Below, piece by piece: positions 27,161-35,075 of a stretch of 64,000 nucleotides of DNA. The stretch is from Clostridium uliginosum. GTDB lineage: Bacteria; Bacillota; Clostridia; Clostridiales; Clostridiaceae. A model generated the notes under the pieces. That model searched no databases. It had not been told where the DNA came from and saw only the letters and a list, made by a program, of their open reading frames with translations. The stretch spans positions 1-64,000 of the forward strand of contig NZ_FOMG01000006.1 of the NCBI RefSeq assembly GCF_900112485.1, in the 5' to 3' direction. Each line of letters starts with the position of its first letter. The stretch's first letter is position 1. Made by a program: the position numbers and the translations under genes.

Positions 27161-28723
27161 ATGAGAATTACAGGACTTAGTGGATCAGGACTAGATATAG
27201 ATACAATGGTAAAAGACACAATGAAGCCTTATCAAATGAAAGTGGATCAAACAATACAAAAACAGGATGTTACTAAAATTAAACAACAATTATATAGGGA
27301 TGTAATGACCCAATCAAGTGATTTTTTTAATAAATATCTAGATATATCAAAATCAGATAGTTTATTATTATCAGGTAACTATAAATCAGTTGCATTTACA
27401 TCTAGTAACGACAGTGCAGTAACTGCAACGTCAAGCAGTGAAGCAATTCTTGATAATTATAATGTTAAGGTAACACAATTGGCAGCTAAAGCATCAACTA
27501 CTTTAAAAGATACTGTTGGAGTTGGACAACAAACATTAACAACTAGTGCAGGAGTTCCTATTACATTTAATGTTGTAAATAATCTTAGTACAGCAAAAGA
27601 TAATGCTACAGCAACAATAGACAATTTTAATAAAGCAATAGAGAATGCTAAAAAAGGTAGCTTAAGTGCTGATCAATTAAAATCTTTAAATATAACTGGT
27701 AAATACAGTGACTTTAGTAAAGGTATAGTTTTTACAGCTAATGATTTTGGACAAGGCGATTTTACAATTGATGGTAAAGACGGTGCAGGAACACCTTATA
27801 CTACTCTTAAAGCAACAGATAAATATCTTAATGCAACAATAACAAATAGCAAAGGTGATCCTTCTTATAATATTACAAATGATAATAAACTTACTAGTAA
27901 CACAGCAACTATTGATGGAGTTACTTTTACATTTAATAATATAACAACAACAGATGCTACATTAACAGGTAAAAGAGATGTTACTGAAATAAAAGATAAG
28001 ATTGTTAAATTCGTAAATGATTATAATACTCTTATAAAAAATTTAAATACCACTATAAATACTAAGCATGATAGAAGCTATGATCCTTTAACTGCAGATC
28101 AAAAGAAGGACATGAAAGACACTGAAATAACGTTATGGGAGGGAAAAGTTAAAGCAGGACAATTATACAAGGATTCTGATATTTCACGTATTACTGATAG
28201 TTTAAAACAATCAATGAGAACTTTAATAAGTGATAGCGGATTAAGTCTTGAACAAATTGGGATAAAACCTGTAAAAGATTATTCAGGAGTCAATAATGGA
28301 ACATTTACTATAGATGAAGAGAAACTTACTAAAGCATTAGGAGATAATACTGAGAACGTGGCGAAATTATTTACTACAAGTTCTCCTACAAAAGAAGAAT
28401 TAGATGCTTTGCCAAGTGACGAAGCGAGAACAAAAAGAAAAAATCAAACAGGTATATTGTCTAAATTAAAAGATACTATGAATCAAGAAATAATGAGAAG
28501 CGATTCAGCACTTGCTATGAAAGTAGGTATTGAAGGGACATCTACATTTACAAATAATACTCTTACAAAAAGTATATCTGATTACGAAAATAAAATAAAA
28601 GATATGCAAAAAGATTTAGCAACAAGAGAACAAGCTTTGTATTCTAAATATTCTACTCTTGAAACTATGATGAATAAATTTAATTCACAACAATCATCTT
28701 TAGCCTCACTACTTGGAAAATAA
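27161..28723 (+). CDS. fliD: Filament cap protein FliD (520 aa)
   Basis: HAP2, the pentameric filament cap. N-terminal GLSGSGLDIDTMVKDTMKPYQMKVDQ is typical of FliD_N. The middle is a variable beta-rich region. FliD_C is from about 240, with SDSGLSLEQIGIKPV and the closing coiled-coil YENKIKDMQKDLATREQALYSKYSTLETMMNKFNSQQSSL. Ribosome site AAGGAG. Confidence 0.96.
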   Translation: MRITGLSGSGLDIDTMVKDTMKPYQMKVDQTIQKQDVTKIKQQLYRDVMTQSSDFFNKYLDISKSDSLLLSGNYKSVAFTSSNDSAVTATSSSEAILDNYNVKVTQLAAKASTTLKDTVGVGQQTLTTSAGVPITFNVVNNLSTAKDNATATIDNFNKAIENAKKGSLSADQLKSLNITGKYSDFSKGIVFTANDFGQGDFTIDGKDGAGTPYTTLKATDKYLNATITNSKGDPSYNITNDNKLTSNTATIDGVTFTFNNITTTDATLTGKRDVTEIKDKIVKFVNDYNTLIKNLNTTINTKHDRSYDPLTADQKKDMKDTEITLWEGKVKAGQLYKDSDISRITDSLKQSMRTLISDSGLSLEQIGIKPVKDYSGVNNGTFTIDEEKLTKALGDNTENVAKLFTTSSPTKEELDALPSDEARTKRKNQTGILSKLKDTMNQEIMRSDSALAMKVGIEGTSTFTNNTLTKSISDYENKIKDMQKDLATREQALYSKYSTLETMMNKFNSQQSSLASLLGK

Positions 28724-28728
28724 TAGTT

Positions 28729-29055
28729 ATGAATTTTAATGTTTTTAATGAATACAAAGAAATAAATTTGAAAATTATAAATTTAATAAAAGAAGATAAA
28801 GAGGATGTTGCTTTATTAGAAAAACGTGAAGAAACTATAAAGAAATTTATTTTTTTAGATATGGAAAAAAGTAAGTTTAGAAAAATATATGAAGATATGG
28901 GTTTAAGAGAGCTTGATAGGGAATTAGAAAATGCTTTAAAAGAAAAAATGATATCTGTTAAAAATGATATAAAAAAATTAAAAGCTGGAAAAGAAGCTAA
29001 TAAGGGATATATAAATATAAATAGAAATTTGAATTTCTTTTCAACTAAAATTTAA
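28729..29055 (+). CDS. FliT-like small helical flagellar protein (108 aa)
   Basis: Charged, all-helical (NEYKEINLKIINLIKEDKEDVALLEKREETIKKF) and placed directly after fliD, where the FliD chaperone FliT is often encoded. Clear sequence marks of FliT are not visible, so the name is from position and predicted fold. It starts 5 nt after fliD with no strong ribosome site of its own, suggesting translational coupling. Confidence 0.6.
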   Translation: MNFNVFNEYKEINLKIINLIKEDKEDVALLEKREETIKKFIFLDMEKSKFRKIYEDMGLRELDRELENALKEKMISVKNDIKKLKAGKEANKGYININRNLNFFSTKI

Positions 29056-29104
29056 AATATATTAGTTTTATAACTAGTATAAGATAAAGCGATTATTATC
29101 TTTA

Positions 29105-29213
29105 GATGGAGTTTTCTTAATAGAAATACCATATTGATCTGAAGCTTAGAAGAACTTATGCAGTAGCGTACAGCAGCCGTTATTTCTACTTGTAGAAGTG
29201 GAGATAACGGCTA
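29105..29213 (+). repeat. Hairpin-rich repeat (family 4), copy 1
   Basis: Matches the reverse complement of 53005-53115. Shared blocks: ATGGAGTTTTCTTAATA, CTTAGAAGAACTTAT and GCAGCCGTTAT. Here AGCCGTTAT pairs with ATAACGGCT and encloses a second stem. It lies between the fliT-like gene and the broken yjfB-like gene, on the transcribed strand. Confidence 0.7.
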
Positions 29214-29242
29214 TTAGCTATAGGAAAAAAGGAGATAAGATT

Positions 29243-29422
29243 ATGGATATAGGTGCTATGTCAATATGAATAGCTCAAAGTTCACTTAAAGTAGCGACCC
29301 AATTATCAGTTATGAAGCTTGGAATGAATTCAGAAGAGAAAATGTCAGCTCAAATGACAAAAATGATAGATAATATGTCGGTTGAATCAGGAAAAAGTAT
29401 AAATTTAGATATATTTGTTTAA
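29243..29422 (+). pseudogene. yjfB-like motility gene interrupted by an in-frame TGA
   Basis: After AAGGAGATAAG, ATG 29243 reads MDIGAMSI, then TGA at 29267-29269, then in the same frame IAQSSLKVATQLSVMKLGMN and on to TAA at 29420. The start MDIxAMS and the following helix are the mark of the small YjfB family of putative motility proteins. One base change (for example TCA or GGA to TGA) explains the break. Internal ATGs lack ribosome sites. The reading frame is otherwise intact, so the loss is recent, or it is a sequence error. Confidence 0.65.
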
Positions 29423-29428
29423 AAACGC

Positions 29429-29455
29429 TAAAGTTATATATAAATTAATCGAAAT
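29429..29455 (+). promoter_or_regulatory. Sigma-D promoter of flagellin gene 1
   Basis: TAAA at 29429-29432, 15 nt, then ATCGAAAT at 29448-29455. The spacing equals that at flgM and flagellin 2; one consensus base differs (CGAAA for CGATA). It implies a leader of about 215 nt before the flagellin start. Confidence 0.65.
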
Positions 29456-29636
29456 ATGTAATATGAGAGTTTATTGATTAGTAAAATAATTTAAATATAA
29501 ATAAAAAAATAATCAAAAAACTCTAAAGTATTAAAAATATAATACGAAATATAAATATAAACAATAAATAAAAACATTTTAAAAAGTTTTAAACCTTAAA
29601 GTTATAAGCTTTAAGTTTTAGATAAATAAAAAATAA

Positions 29637-29668
29637 GGACATGGATGTCCGTTTAAAATCAGGGAGGA
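29637..29668 (+). promoter_or_regulatory. CsrA-type hairpin plus ribosome site in the flagellin leader
   Basis: GGACA TGGA TGTCC (29637-29650) forms a 5-bp stem with GGA in the loop. The string ACATGGATGT differs at one base from the CsrA high-affinity consensus ACARGGATGT. A second GGA lies in the ribosome site AGGGAGGA at 29661-29668, 8 nt before the start codon. This two-site layout is the one used for repression of hag by CsrA in Bacillus subtilis. Confidence 0.75.
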
Positions 29669-29675
29669 ATTTATT

Positions 29676-30488
29676 ATGATTATCAATCACAATATGAACG
29701 CAATGAATGCACAAAGAAACATGGCTACTAACATTGGAACAGCTGGAAAGTCAATGGAAAAATTAAGCTCAGGTTTAAGAATAAACAGAGCTGGAGACGA
29801 TGCAGCAGGATTATCAATTTCTGAAAAAATGAGAGGACAAATCAGAGGATTAGATCAAGCGTCAAGAAATTCTCAAGATGGTATTTCACTTATTCAAACT
29901 GCAGAAGGTGCTTTAACTGAAACTCACTCAATTCTTCAAAGAATGAGAGAATTATCAGTACAAGCAGCTAATGATACTAACGTAACTGCTGATAGAACTG
30001 CTATCAAAACAGAAATGGATGAATTAGTTAAGGAAGTTGATAGAATTGGAGACAAAACTACATTCAATGAACAAAAATTACTTGATGGTACTGCAAAGAG
30101 TTTAAAATTCCAAATTGGTGCTGATAAAGGTACTAGCATGACTTTAAAAATTGCAACTATGAAATCTGGAGCATTATCAGTAAATGCACTTGCTGTAGAT
30201 ACATTCACTAAGGCTGCTTCTGCTGTTGCAAAAGTAGATGCTGCTATTAAAACAGTATCTGCTGAAAGATCAAAACTTGGAGCAAACCAAAACAGATTAG
30301 AACATACTATAAATAACTTAAACAATGCTTCTGAAAACATTCAAGGAGCTGAAAGCAGAGTTAGAGATGTAGATATGGCAAAAGAAATGATGTCATTCTC
30401 TAAGAATAATATTCTTCAACAAGCTGCTCAAGCAATGTTAGCTCAAGCTAACCAACAACCACAAGGTGTACTTCAATTATTAAGATAA
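29676..30488 (+). CDS. hag: Flagellin 1, major filament protein (270 aa)
   Basis: Short flagellin with D0/D1 domains only. N-terminal IINHNMNAMNAQRNM, KLSSGLRINRAGDDAAGLSISEKMR, RMRELSVQAANDTN; C-terminal RVRDVDMAKEMMSFSKNNILQQAAQAMLAQANQQPQGVLQLLR. The 60-residue middle (SLKFQIGADKGTSMTLKI...) replaces the outer domains. Export through the flagellar secretion system needs FliS. Sigma-D promoter and CsrA site upstream, terminator downstream. The neighbouring Maf, FliB-like and Pse genes predict that it is glycosylated and perhaps lysine-methylated. Confidence 0.98.
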   Translation: MIINHNMNAMNAQRNMATNIGTAGKSMEKLSSGLRINRAGDDAAGLSISEKMRGQIRGLDQASRNSQDGISLIQTAEGALTETHSILQRMRELSVQAANDTNVTADRTAIKTEMDELVKEVDRIGDKTTFNEQKLLDGTAKSLKFQIGADKGTSMTLKIATMKSGALSVNALAVDTFTKAASAVAKVDAAIKTVSAERSKLGANQNRLEHTINNLNNASENIQGAESRVRDVDMAKEMMSFSKNNILQQAAQAMLAQANQQPQGVLQLLR

Positions 30489-30504
30489 TATTAGTAGGTT
30501 AGTG

Positions 30505-30535
30505 AAAAAAGTCGACTTATGTCGGCTTTTTTTTT
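30505..30535 (+). terminator. Rho-independent terminator of flagellin 1
   Basis: AAAAAAGTCGAC / GTCGGCTTTTTT with a TTAT loop; one G-T pair, long T tract. Confidence 0.92.
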
Positions 30536-30572
30536 ATAAACTATGGTTTTAGTTAAGACATTATATTATAAT

Positions 30573-30620
30573 TATAAATATAAATATAAATATAAATATA
30601 AATATAAATATAAATATAAA
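30573..30620 (+). repeat. TATAAA hexamer, eight perfect tandem copies
   Basis: Eight uninterrupted TATAAA units end 4 nt before the AAGGAG ribosome site of maf, between the flagellin terminator and the maf start. Such tracts slip during replication. Copy number would change spacing, the number of -10-like boxes and leader structure without affecting the maf frame. Confidence 0.9.
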
Positions 30621-30638
30621 TTTAAGGAGAATGTATTT

Positions 30639-32459
30639 ATGTTAAATAAGAATTTGATAATTTTAAAAGAGTATTATCAAGATTTATATGAAAAAATTTC
30701 AAAACAAGAAAATCAAAATAATTTGCAAGAAGTTAAAAGTAAAAATGGAATGATAAACTTGCTAGTTGATGATGAAATTTGGCTTCATAGTAGATACAAT
30801 CCTGAAAATGAAGCTTTAAAATGGATTAATAATATTAATGTTAAAGATGAAGATACAATTTTAGTTGTTGGATTAGGTTTAGCATATTATTTAGATAATT
30901 TAGTAGAAAAATATAAAGAAAAAAAATTGATAATCATAGAACCTAATATAGATATATTTAAAAAAATGTTAAAATTTAAGAATATTACGGAATATTTAAA
31001 ATCAGAGAATATTGTTTTTATAGTAGGTATATCTCCATATATTATTAGAATGTTAATTTCAGATTATTTAAGTGAAAACAAAATTAAAAAAGTGCATATT
31101 GCAGAGATGTCTATTTATAAAAAAATAAATAATCAATATATAAAAGAAATGTATGAAGAAATAGATAAGGGATTATTTAATTTAAAAGCAAATATAGCAA
31201 CAGAAATAGCATTTTCAGAGATGTGGTTAAATAATACAGTAAGGCTTTTAGATTGTATTAAGGAAATACCTAATGTTAATGTTATGAAAGAAGAATTTAA
31301 AAACATTCCAGTAGTAATTGTTTCAGCAGGTCCATCATTAAATAAAAATGCTGAATATTTAAAAGAAATATATAACAAAGCTTTAATAATAGCAGTAGGA
31401 TCTGCAGTTAATATATTAGAGAAAAAGGGTATAACTCCACATATTATAATGGGACTAGATGGACAAGAAATGGAAGCTAAACTTTTTCAAAGTTTAAAAA
31501 ATAATGATTCTATATTTGTATTTGGATCTTCAGTTCATTATAAAGCTGTTGAGTGTTATAAAGGTTTAAAAATGTCTTTAGTTTTAAATAATGATATTAC
31601 AATGATTGAATTGTATAAAAGGCTAGGATTAGGAATTGATACATTTTCAAGTGGACCTTCAGTATCTAATATTGCTTTAGTCCTTGCTCATTACTTACAA
31701 TCACCTCATATACTACTTATAGGGCAAGATTTAGCTTATACCGATAATAATAGATATGCTGATGGTGGAATTCATAATCATAATATTATAGATGAAAAAC
31801 TTGGTGAAAAAAAAGGATATGAAAAGAAAATAGATATATATGGAAATGAAGTTTATACTAAACATGATTTAATAGGTATAAAAAATTGGTTTGATGATTA
31901 CATAAAGATATTTGATAAAGACATAGATGTTTGTAATTGCAGTGAGGCAGGTCTTGGTATAGAAGGTGTGCCAAATATTAGTTTTAAAGAGGCTATAAAT
32001 AAATTCTGTACTAATGAATTTGATATATATGAAAAATTAGTATCATTATCAAATAAAGGTAACTCTATTGAAAAAGATAAATTTAATGATTTGATATCAA
32101 GATATAAGGACGAGATAGAAGAATTAATTAAATTATCAAAAAAAAGATTAGATAAAACATATAATTTAAAGCGAAAATCTAAAAACGAAAATTTTTCTAG
32201 TGAATTAAGAAAAATTTTTGAATTATGTGATGAAATTGAAAATTTTGAAACTTTTAACGTGTTTATTGGACCTACAGGAAGACTTTATATAGATACTGTT
32301 ACAATTAGTACAGATCGTAAATTAGATAAATTAAATAATATTGATGATAAAAACAAAGCAATTATAAATGGATTGATATTACAATATGAATATGTTCATA
32401 AATGCTTAAAAATAGTAAAATTTGCATTTGAAAAGAAGGATATAGAATATACTTCATAA
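30639..32459 (+). CDS. maf: Motility-associated factor (Maf) flagellin glycosyltransferase, DUF115 (606 aa)
   Basis: The central domain shows the MptE-like/DUF115 core: VVIVSAGPSLNKNAEYLKEI near residue 222, HIIMGLDGQE near 265, and SSGPSVSNIALVLAHYLQSPHILLIGQDLAYTDNNRYA near 345. Maf proteins transfer nonulosonic acids such as pseudaminic acid to flagellin Ser/Thr. An in-frame extension to 30543 would encode only Lys-Tyr repeats from the hexamer tract; ATG 30639 after AAGGAG is the real start. It is just after flagellin and before the Pse genes. Confidence 0.92.
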   Translation: MLNKNLIILKEYYQDLYEKISKQENQNNLQEVKSKNGMINLLVDDEIWLHSRYNPENEALKWINNINVKDEDTILVVGLGLAYYLDNLVEKYKEKKLIIIEPNIDIFKKMLKFKNITEYLKSENIVFIVGISPYIIRMLISDYLSENKIKKVHIAEMSIYKKINNQYIKEMYEEIDKGLFNLKANIATEIAFSEMWLNNTVRLLDCIKEIPNVNVMKEEFKNIPVVIVSAGPSLNKNAEYLKEIYNKALIIAVGSAVNILEKKGITPHIIMGLDGQEMEAKLFQSLKNNDSIFVFGSSVHYKAVECYKGLKMSLVLNNDITMIELYKRLGLGIDTFSSGPSVSNIALVLAHYLQSPHILLIGQDLAYTDNNRYADGGIHNHNIIDEKLGEKKGYEKKIDIYGNEVYTKHDLIGIKNWFDDYIKIFDKDIDVCNCSEAGLGIEGVPNISFKEAINKFCTNEFDIYEKLVSLSNKGNSIEKDKFNDLISRYKDEIEELIKLSKKRLDKTYNLKRKSKNENFSSELRKIFELCDEIENFETFNVFIGPTGRLYIDTVTISTDRKLDKLNNIDDKNKAIINGLILQYEYVHKCLKIVKFAFEKKDIEYTS

Positions 32460-32522
32460 TATATAAATAAACTTTGATTTACATTATTATAAATTTAAGA
32501 TATTAGTTGAGGGAAAATGCAT

Positions 32523-33752
32523 ATGAAAAAGAAAATTTTAGTTTTACAACCAAATTATGTAAAAAGATTTAAGTGTACTGGAAATGATTGCGAATATCAT
32601 TGTTGTCACGGATGGAAGATTGATATAGATAAGAAAACATTTAAAAATTATAGGAAAATCAGTAATACCCAAGCTATTAAGAAGGTAATAAATAAGAATG
32701 TTATAATAAATAAAGATGGTATAGGGAATGATCAATATGCAAAAATAATTTTAGATAATAATAAAATATGTCCATTTTTAGATAAAGACGGATTGTGTAC
32801 AATACATATGGAATATGGAGAAAATTACTTATCTAAAACTTGCAATCAATATCCAAGGATTATAAATATTGTTGATAATATGATTGAAAAATCATGTCAT
32901 ATATCTTGTCCAGAAGTAACAAAACTATTATTTAACGAACAAGCTATAAGCTTCGATCAATTTGAAGATGAGATAGATATAGACACATATTCTGTTTGTA
33001 TGAAATTAGATACAAATTGTAAAAATGAAATAAATAAAAATTTTTGGAAACTAAGAGAAGTAAGTATAGACATGCTTCAAAATAAAAATTTTAAATTGCA
33101 TGAGAGAATTTTTATTTTAGGACTTATTTTAGATAAGGTACAAAAAGCTATAGATAATGGAGAATCAACCAAAATTAATAGTATAGTAGATGAGAGTTTA
33201 AAAAAATATTGTAATCAATATATAAAAGAATATATTGATAATATAAAATTTAAATATACAGTTAAGTTTGATTTAATTAATTCAATATGCAATACCAAAA
33301 TCAAAGATAAAAATGTCCTTGAAGATTATAATAATTTGTTCTTAAAGTTTTTAGAGGGAATAGATTATGATGAAAAAAATCCAGAGTACATTATAAAAAG
33401 TTATAAAACAGGTTATGAAGATATATACAAGCCTTTTTTTGATGATAAAGAATATATTTTAGAAAATTATTTTGTTAATGATGTTTTTTTAAATTTATTT
33501 CCAGTAAGAAGTGGAGACAAGATATTTGAAGAATATTGTATATTAGTAATTAAATTTGCTGTAATGAAAATATTTTTAGTAGGAATAGGAAAATACTATA
33601 AATGTCTTGATGATGATAAAGTTATGAAAATATTATATTTATATTCAAGAAATATTGAACATACAAAAGGATATATAGATAGTATTTTAGAAGCAATTAA
33701 GGAAGATAACAATTTAAATATGGCTTTTTTGAGTTTATTAATTAAAAATTAA
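32523..33752 (+). CDS. fliB: FliB-like flagellin lysine-N-methylase (409 aa)
   Basis: Cys-rich N-terminus as in the FliB family: FKCTGNDCEYHCCHGWKIDID, then CPFLDKDGLCTIHMEYGENYLSKTCNQYPR and KSCHISCPE. These clusters may bind an Fe-S centre or zinc. FliB methylates flagellin lysines in enterobacteria; flagellin 1 carries several exposed Lys in its middle part. The first ATG (32517) is 3 nt from GAGGG, so 32523 is preferred. The C-terminal half has no recognisable motif. Confidence 0.82.
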   Translation: MKKKILVLQPNYVKRFKCTGNDCEYHCCHGWKIDIDKKTFKNYRKISNTQAIKKVINKNVIINKDGIGNDQYAKIILDNNKICPFLDKDGLCTIHMEYGENYLSKTCNQYPRIINIVDNMIEKSCHISCPEVTKLLFNEQAISFDQFEDEIDIDTYSVCMKLDTNCKNEINKNFWKLREVSIDMLQNKNFKLHERIFILGLILDKVQKAIDNGESTKINSIVDESLKKYCNQYIKEYIDNIKFKYTVKFDLINSICNTKIKDKNVLEDYNNLFLKFLEGIDYDEKNPEYIIKSYKTGYEDIYKPFFDDKEYILENYFVNDVFLNLFPVRSGDKIFEEYCILVIKFAVMKIFLVGIGKYYKCLDDDKVMKILYLYSRNIEHTKGYIDSILEAIKEDNNLNMAFLSLLIKN

Positions 33753-33874
33753 TATTAATAAAAAAGTTGAAATTTATAAAAACTTTAATCTTTTTAAAAT
33801 AAATATAATAATTAAAATATATTTAAATAAATCATAAGATGTTTAAATTGAATATAAGATAAGGAGAAAAAATT

Positions 33875-34933
33875 ATGCTAAATAATAAAGTAGTATTAAT
33901 AACTGGTGGAACAGGCTCTTTTGGAAAGAAGTTTACGGACATGGTTTTGAAGGAATATAATCCTGAAAAAATAATTATATATTCAAGAGATGAATTTAAG
34001 CAAGATTTAATGAAAAAGGATTTTTCTATAAGATATCCTAATAAAGCAAATAAATTAAGATTCTTTATAGGAGATGTAAGAGATAAAGACAGATTATATA
34101 GGGCATTTAACGGTGTAGACTATGTTATTCATGCAGCAGCTATGAAACAAGTGCCAGCTTGTGAATATAATCCATTTGAAGCTATAAAAACAAATATTCA
34201 TGGCGCTCAAAATATAGTAGATGCTGCAATTGACTGCAAAGTAAAGAAAGTTGTTGCATTATCTACAGATAAGGCTGTTAATCCTATTAATTTATATGGA
34301 GGAACTAAACTTGTTTCAGATAAATTATTTATTTCAGCAAATGCTTACTCTGGAGGGGATGGAACTATATTTTCAGTAGTTAGATATGGTAATGTTGCTG
34401 GAAGCAGAGGATCGGTTATTCCATTTTTTAAGGATTTAATAGAATCAGGTGTAAATGAACTGCCAATTACGGATTTTGAAATGACTAGATTTTGGATTAC
34501 GCTAGAACAAGGTGTAGATTTAGTTTTTAAAGCATTAGAAGAATCAAGGGGAGGAGAAACGTATATTTCTAAAATTCCATCTTTCAAAATTACTGATTTA
34601 GCAAAGGCTATGTTAAGTGAGGTTAAGATGAAAGAAGTAGGGATAAGAGAAGGAGAAAAGTTGCATGAAGTAATGGTGACTAAAGATGATGCTAGGAATA
34701 CATATGAATATGAAAAGCATTATATTATATATCCTCATTTTGATTGGTGGAATTCTCAACAATTTATGACACCAGGTGGTAAGAAGATTCAAAATGGATT
34801 TGAATATAATTCTGGGACTAATACAGAATGGCTTACAGTAGGTGATTTAAGAAAAGAGATGCTTAAATTAAAAATATATGATTCATATAAAATTAATAAT
34901 ATAGATTTTAATGAGGTTACAATTACTAAATAA
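33875..34933 (+). CDS. pseB: UDP-GlcNAc 4,6-dehydratase (inverting) PseB (352 aa)
   Basis: Short-chain dehydrogenase fold: VLITGGTGSFGKKF nucleotide loop at 7-20, SRDEFKQDLM, GDVRDKDRL, HAAAMKQVPACEYNP and the catalytic YGGTKLVSDKL. First step of CMP-pseudaminic acid synthesis: UDP-GlcNAc to UDP-2-acetamido-2,6-dideoxy-beta-L-arabino-hexos-4-ulose. The family is also close to capsule FlaA1-type enzymes, but the neighbours PseG and PseI settle the pathway. Ribosome site AAGGAG. Confidence 0.92.
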   Translation: MLNNKVVLITGGTGSFGKKFTDMVLKEYNPEKIIIYSRDEFKQDLMKKDFSIRYPNKANKLRFFIGDVRDKDRLYRAFNGVDYVIHAAAMKQVPACEYNPFEAIKTNIHGAQNIVDAAIDCKVKKVVALSTDKAVNPINLYGGTKLVSDKLFISANAYSGGDGTIFSVVRYGNVAGSRGSVIPFFKDLIESGVNELPITDFEMTRFWITLEQGVDLVFKALEESRGGETYISKIPSFKITDLAKAMLSEVKMKEVGIREGEKLHEVMVTKDDARNTYEYEKHYIIYPHFDWWNSQQFMTPGGKKIQNGFEYNSGTNTEWLTVGDLRKEMLKLKIYDSYKINNIDFNEVTITK

Positions 34934-34953
34934 ATATATATATATATATATAT
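34934..34953 (+). repeat. (AT)10 dinucleotide tract
   Basis: Ten uninterrupted AT units directly after the pseB stop. It may be a slippage site. No clear terminator accompanies it. Confidence 0.7.
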
Positions 34954-34970
34954 TGTAGGATGATTTATTC

Positions 34971-35012
34971 ATGAATTTACCAATGGGCACTCAAAACTAT
35001 GTAGATTTATAA
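34971..35012 (+). CDS. Possible 13-codon leader or relic ORF
   Basis: ATG with AGGATGA 8 nt upstream reads MNLPMGTQNYVDL and stops. It occupies the position between pseB and the next gene where pseC is usually found. It could be a leader peptide, a remnant of a deleted gene, or chance. Confidence 0.2.
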   Translation: MNLPMGTQNYVDL

Positions 35013-35075
35013 GTACAACACATATATACTATTATCTAAATTATTAAAAACACTTAAAAATTGTTATAAAAGGTA

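Noticed and set aside
29105-29213. Family 4 repeat as a known riboswitch
   Set aside because: No conserved core of the c-di-GMP, TPP, SAM, lysine, purine, glycine or T-box classes was recognised in it.
29267-29269. TGA in the yjfB-like gene as a selenocysteine codon
   Set aside because: No SECIS-like hairpin was evident just after it, and this small motility family has no redox centre; a mutation is simpler.
30543-30638. N-terminal extension of Maf made of Lys-Tyr repeats
   Set aside because: It is translation of the TATAAA hexamer tract; AAGGAG and ATG at 30639 give a normal Maf start.
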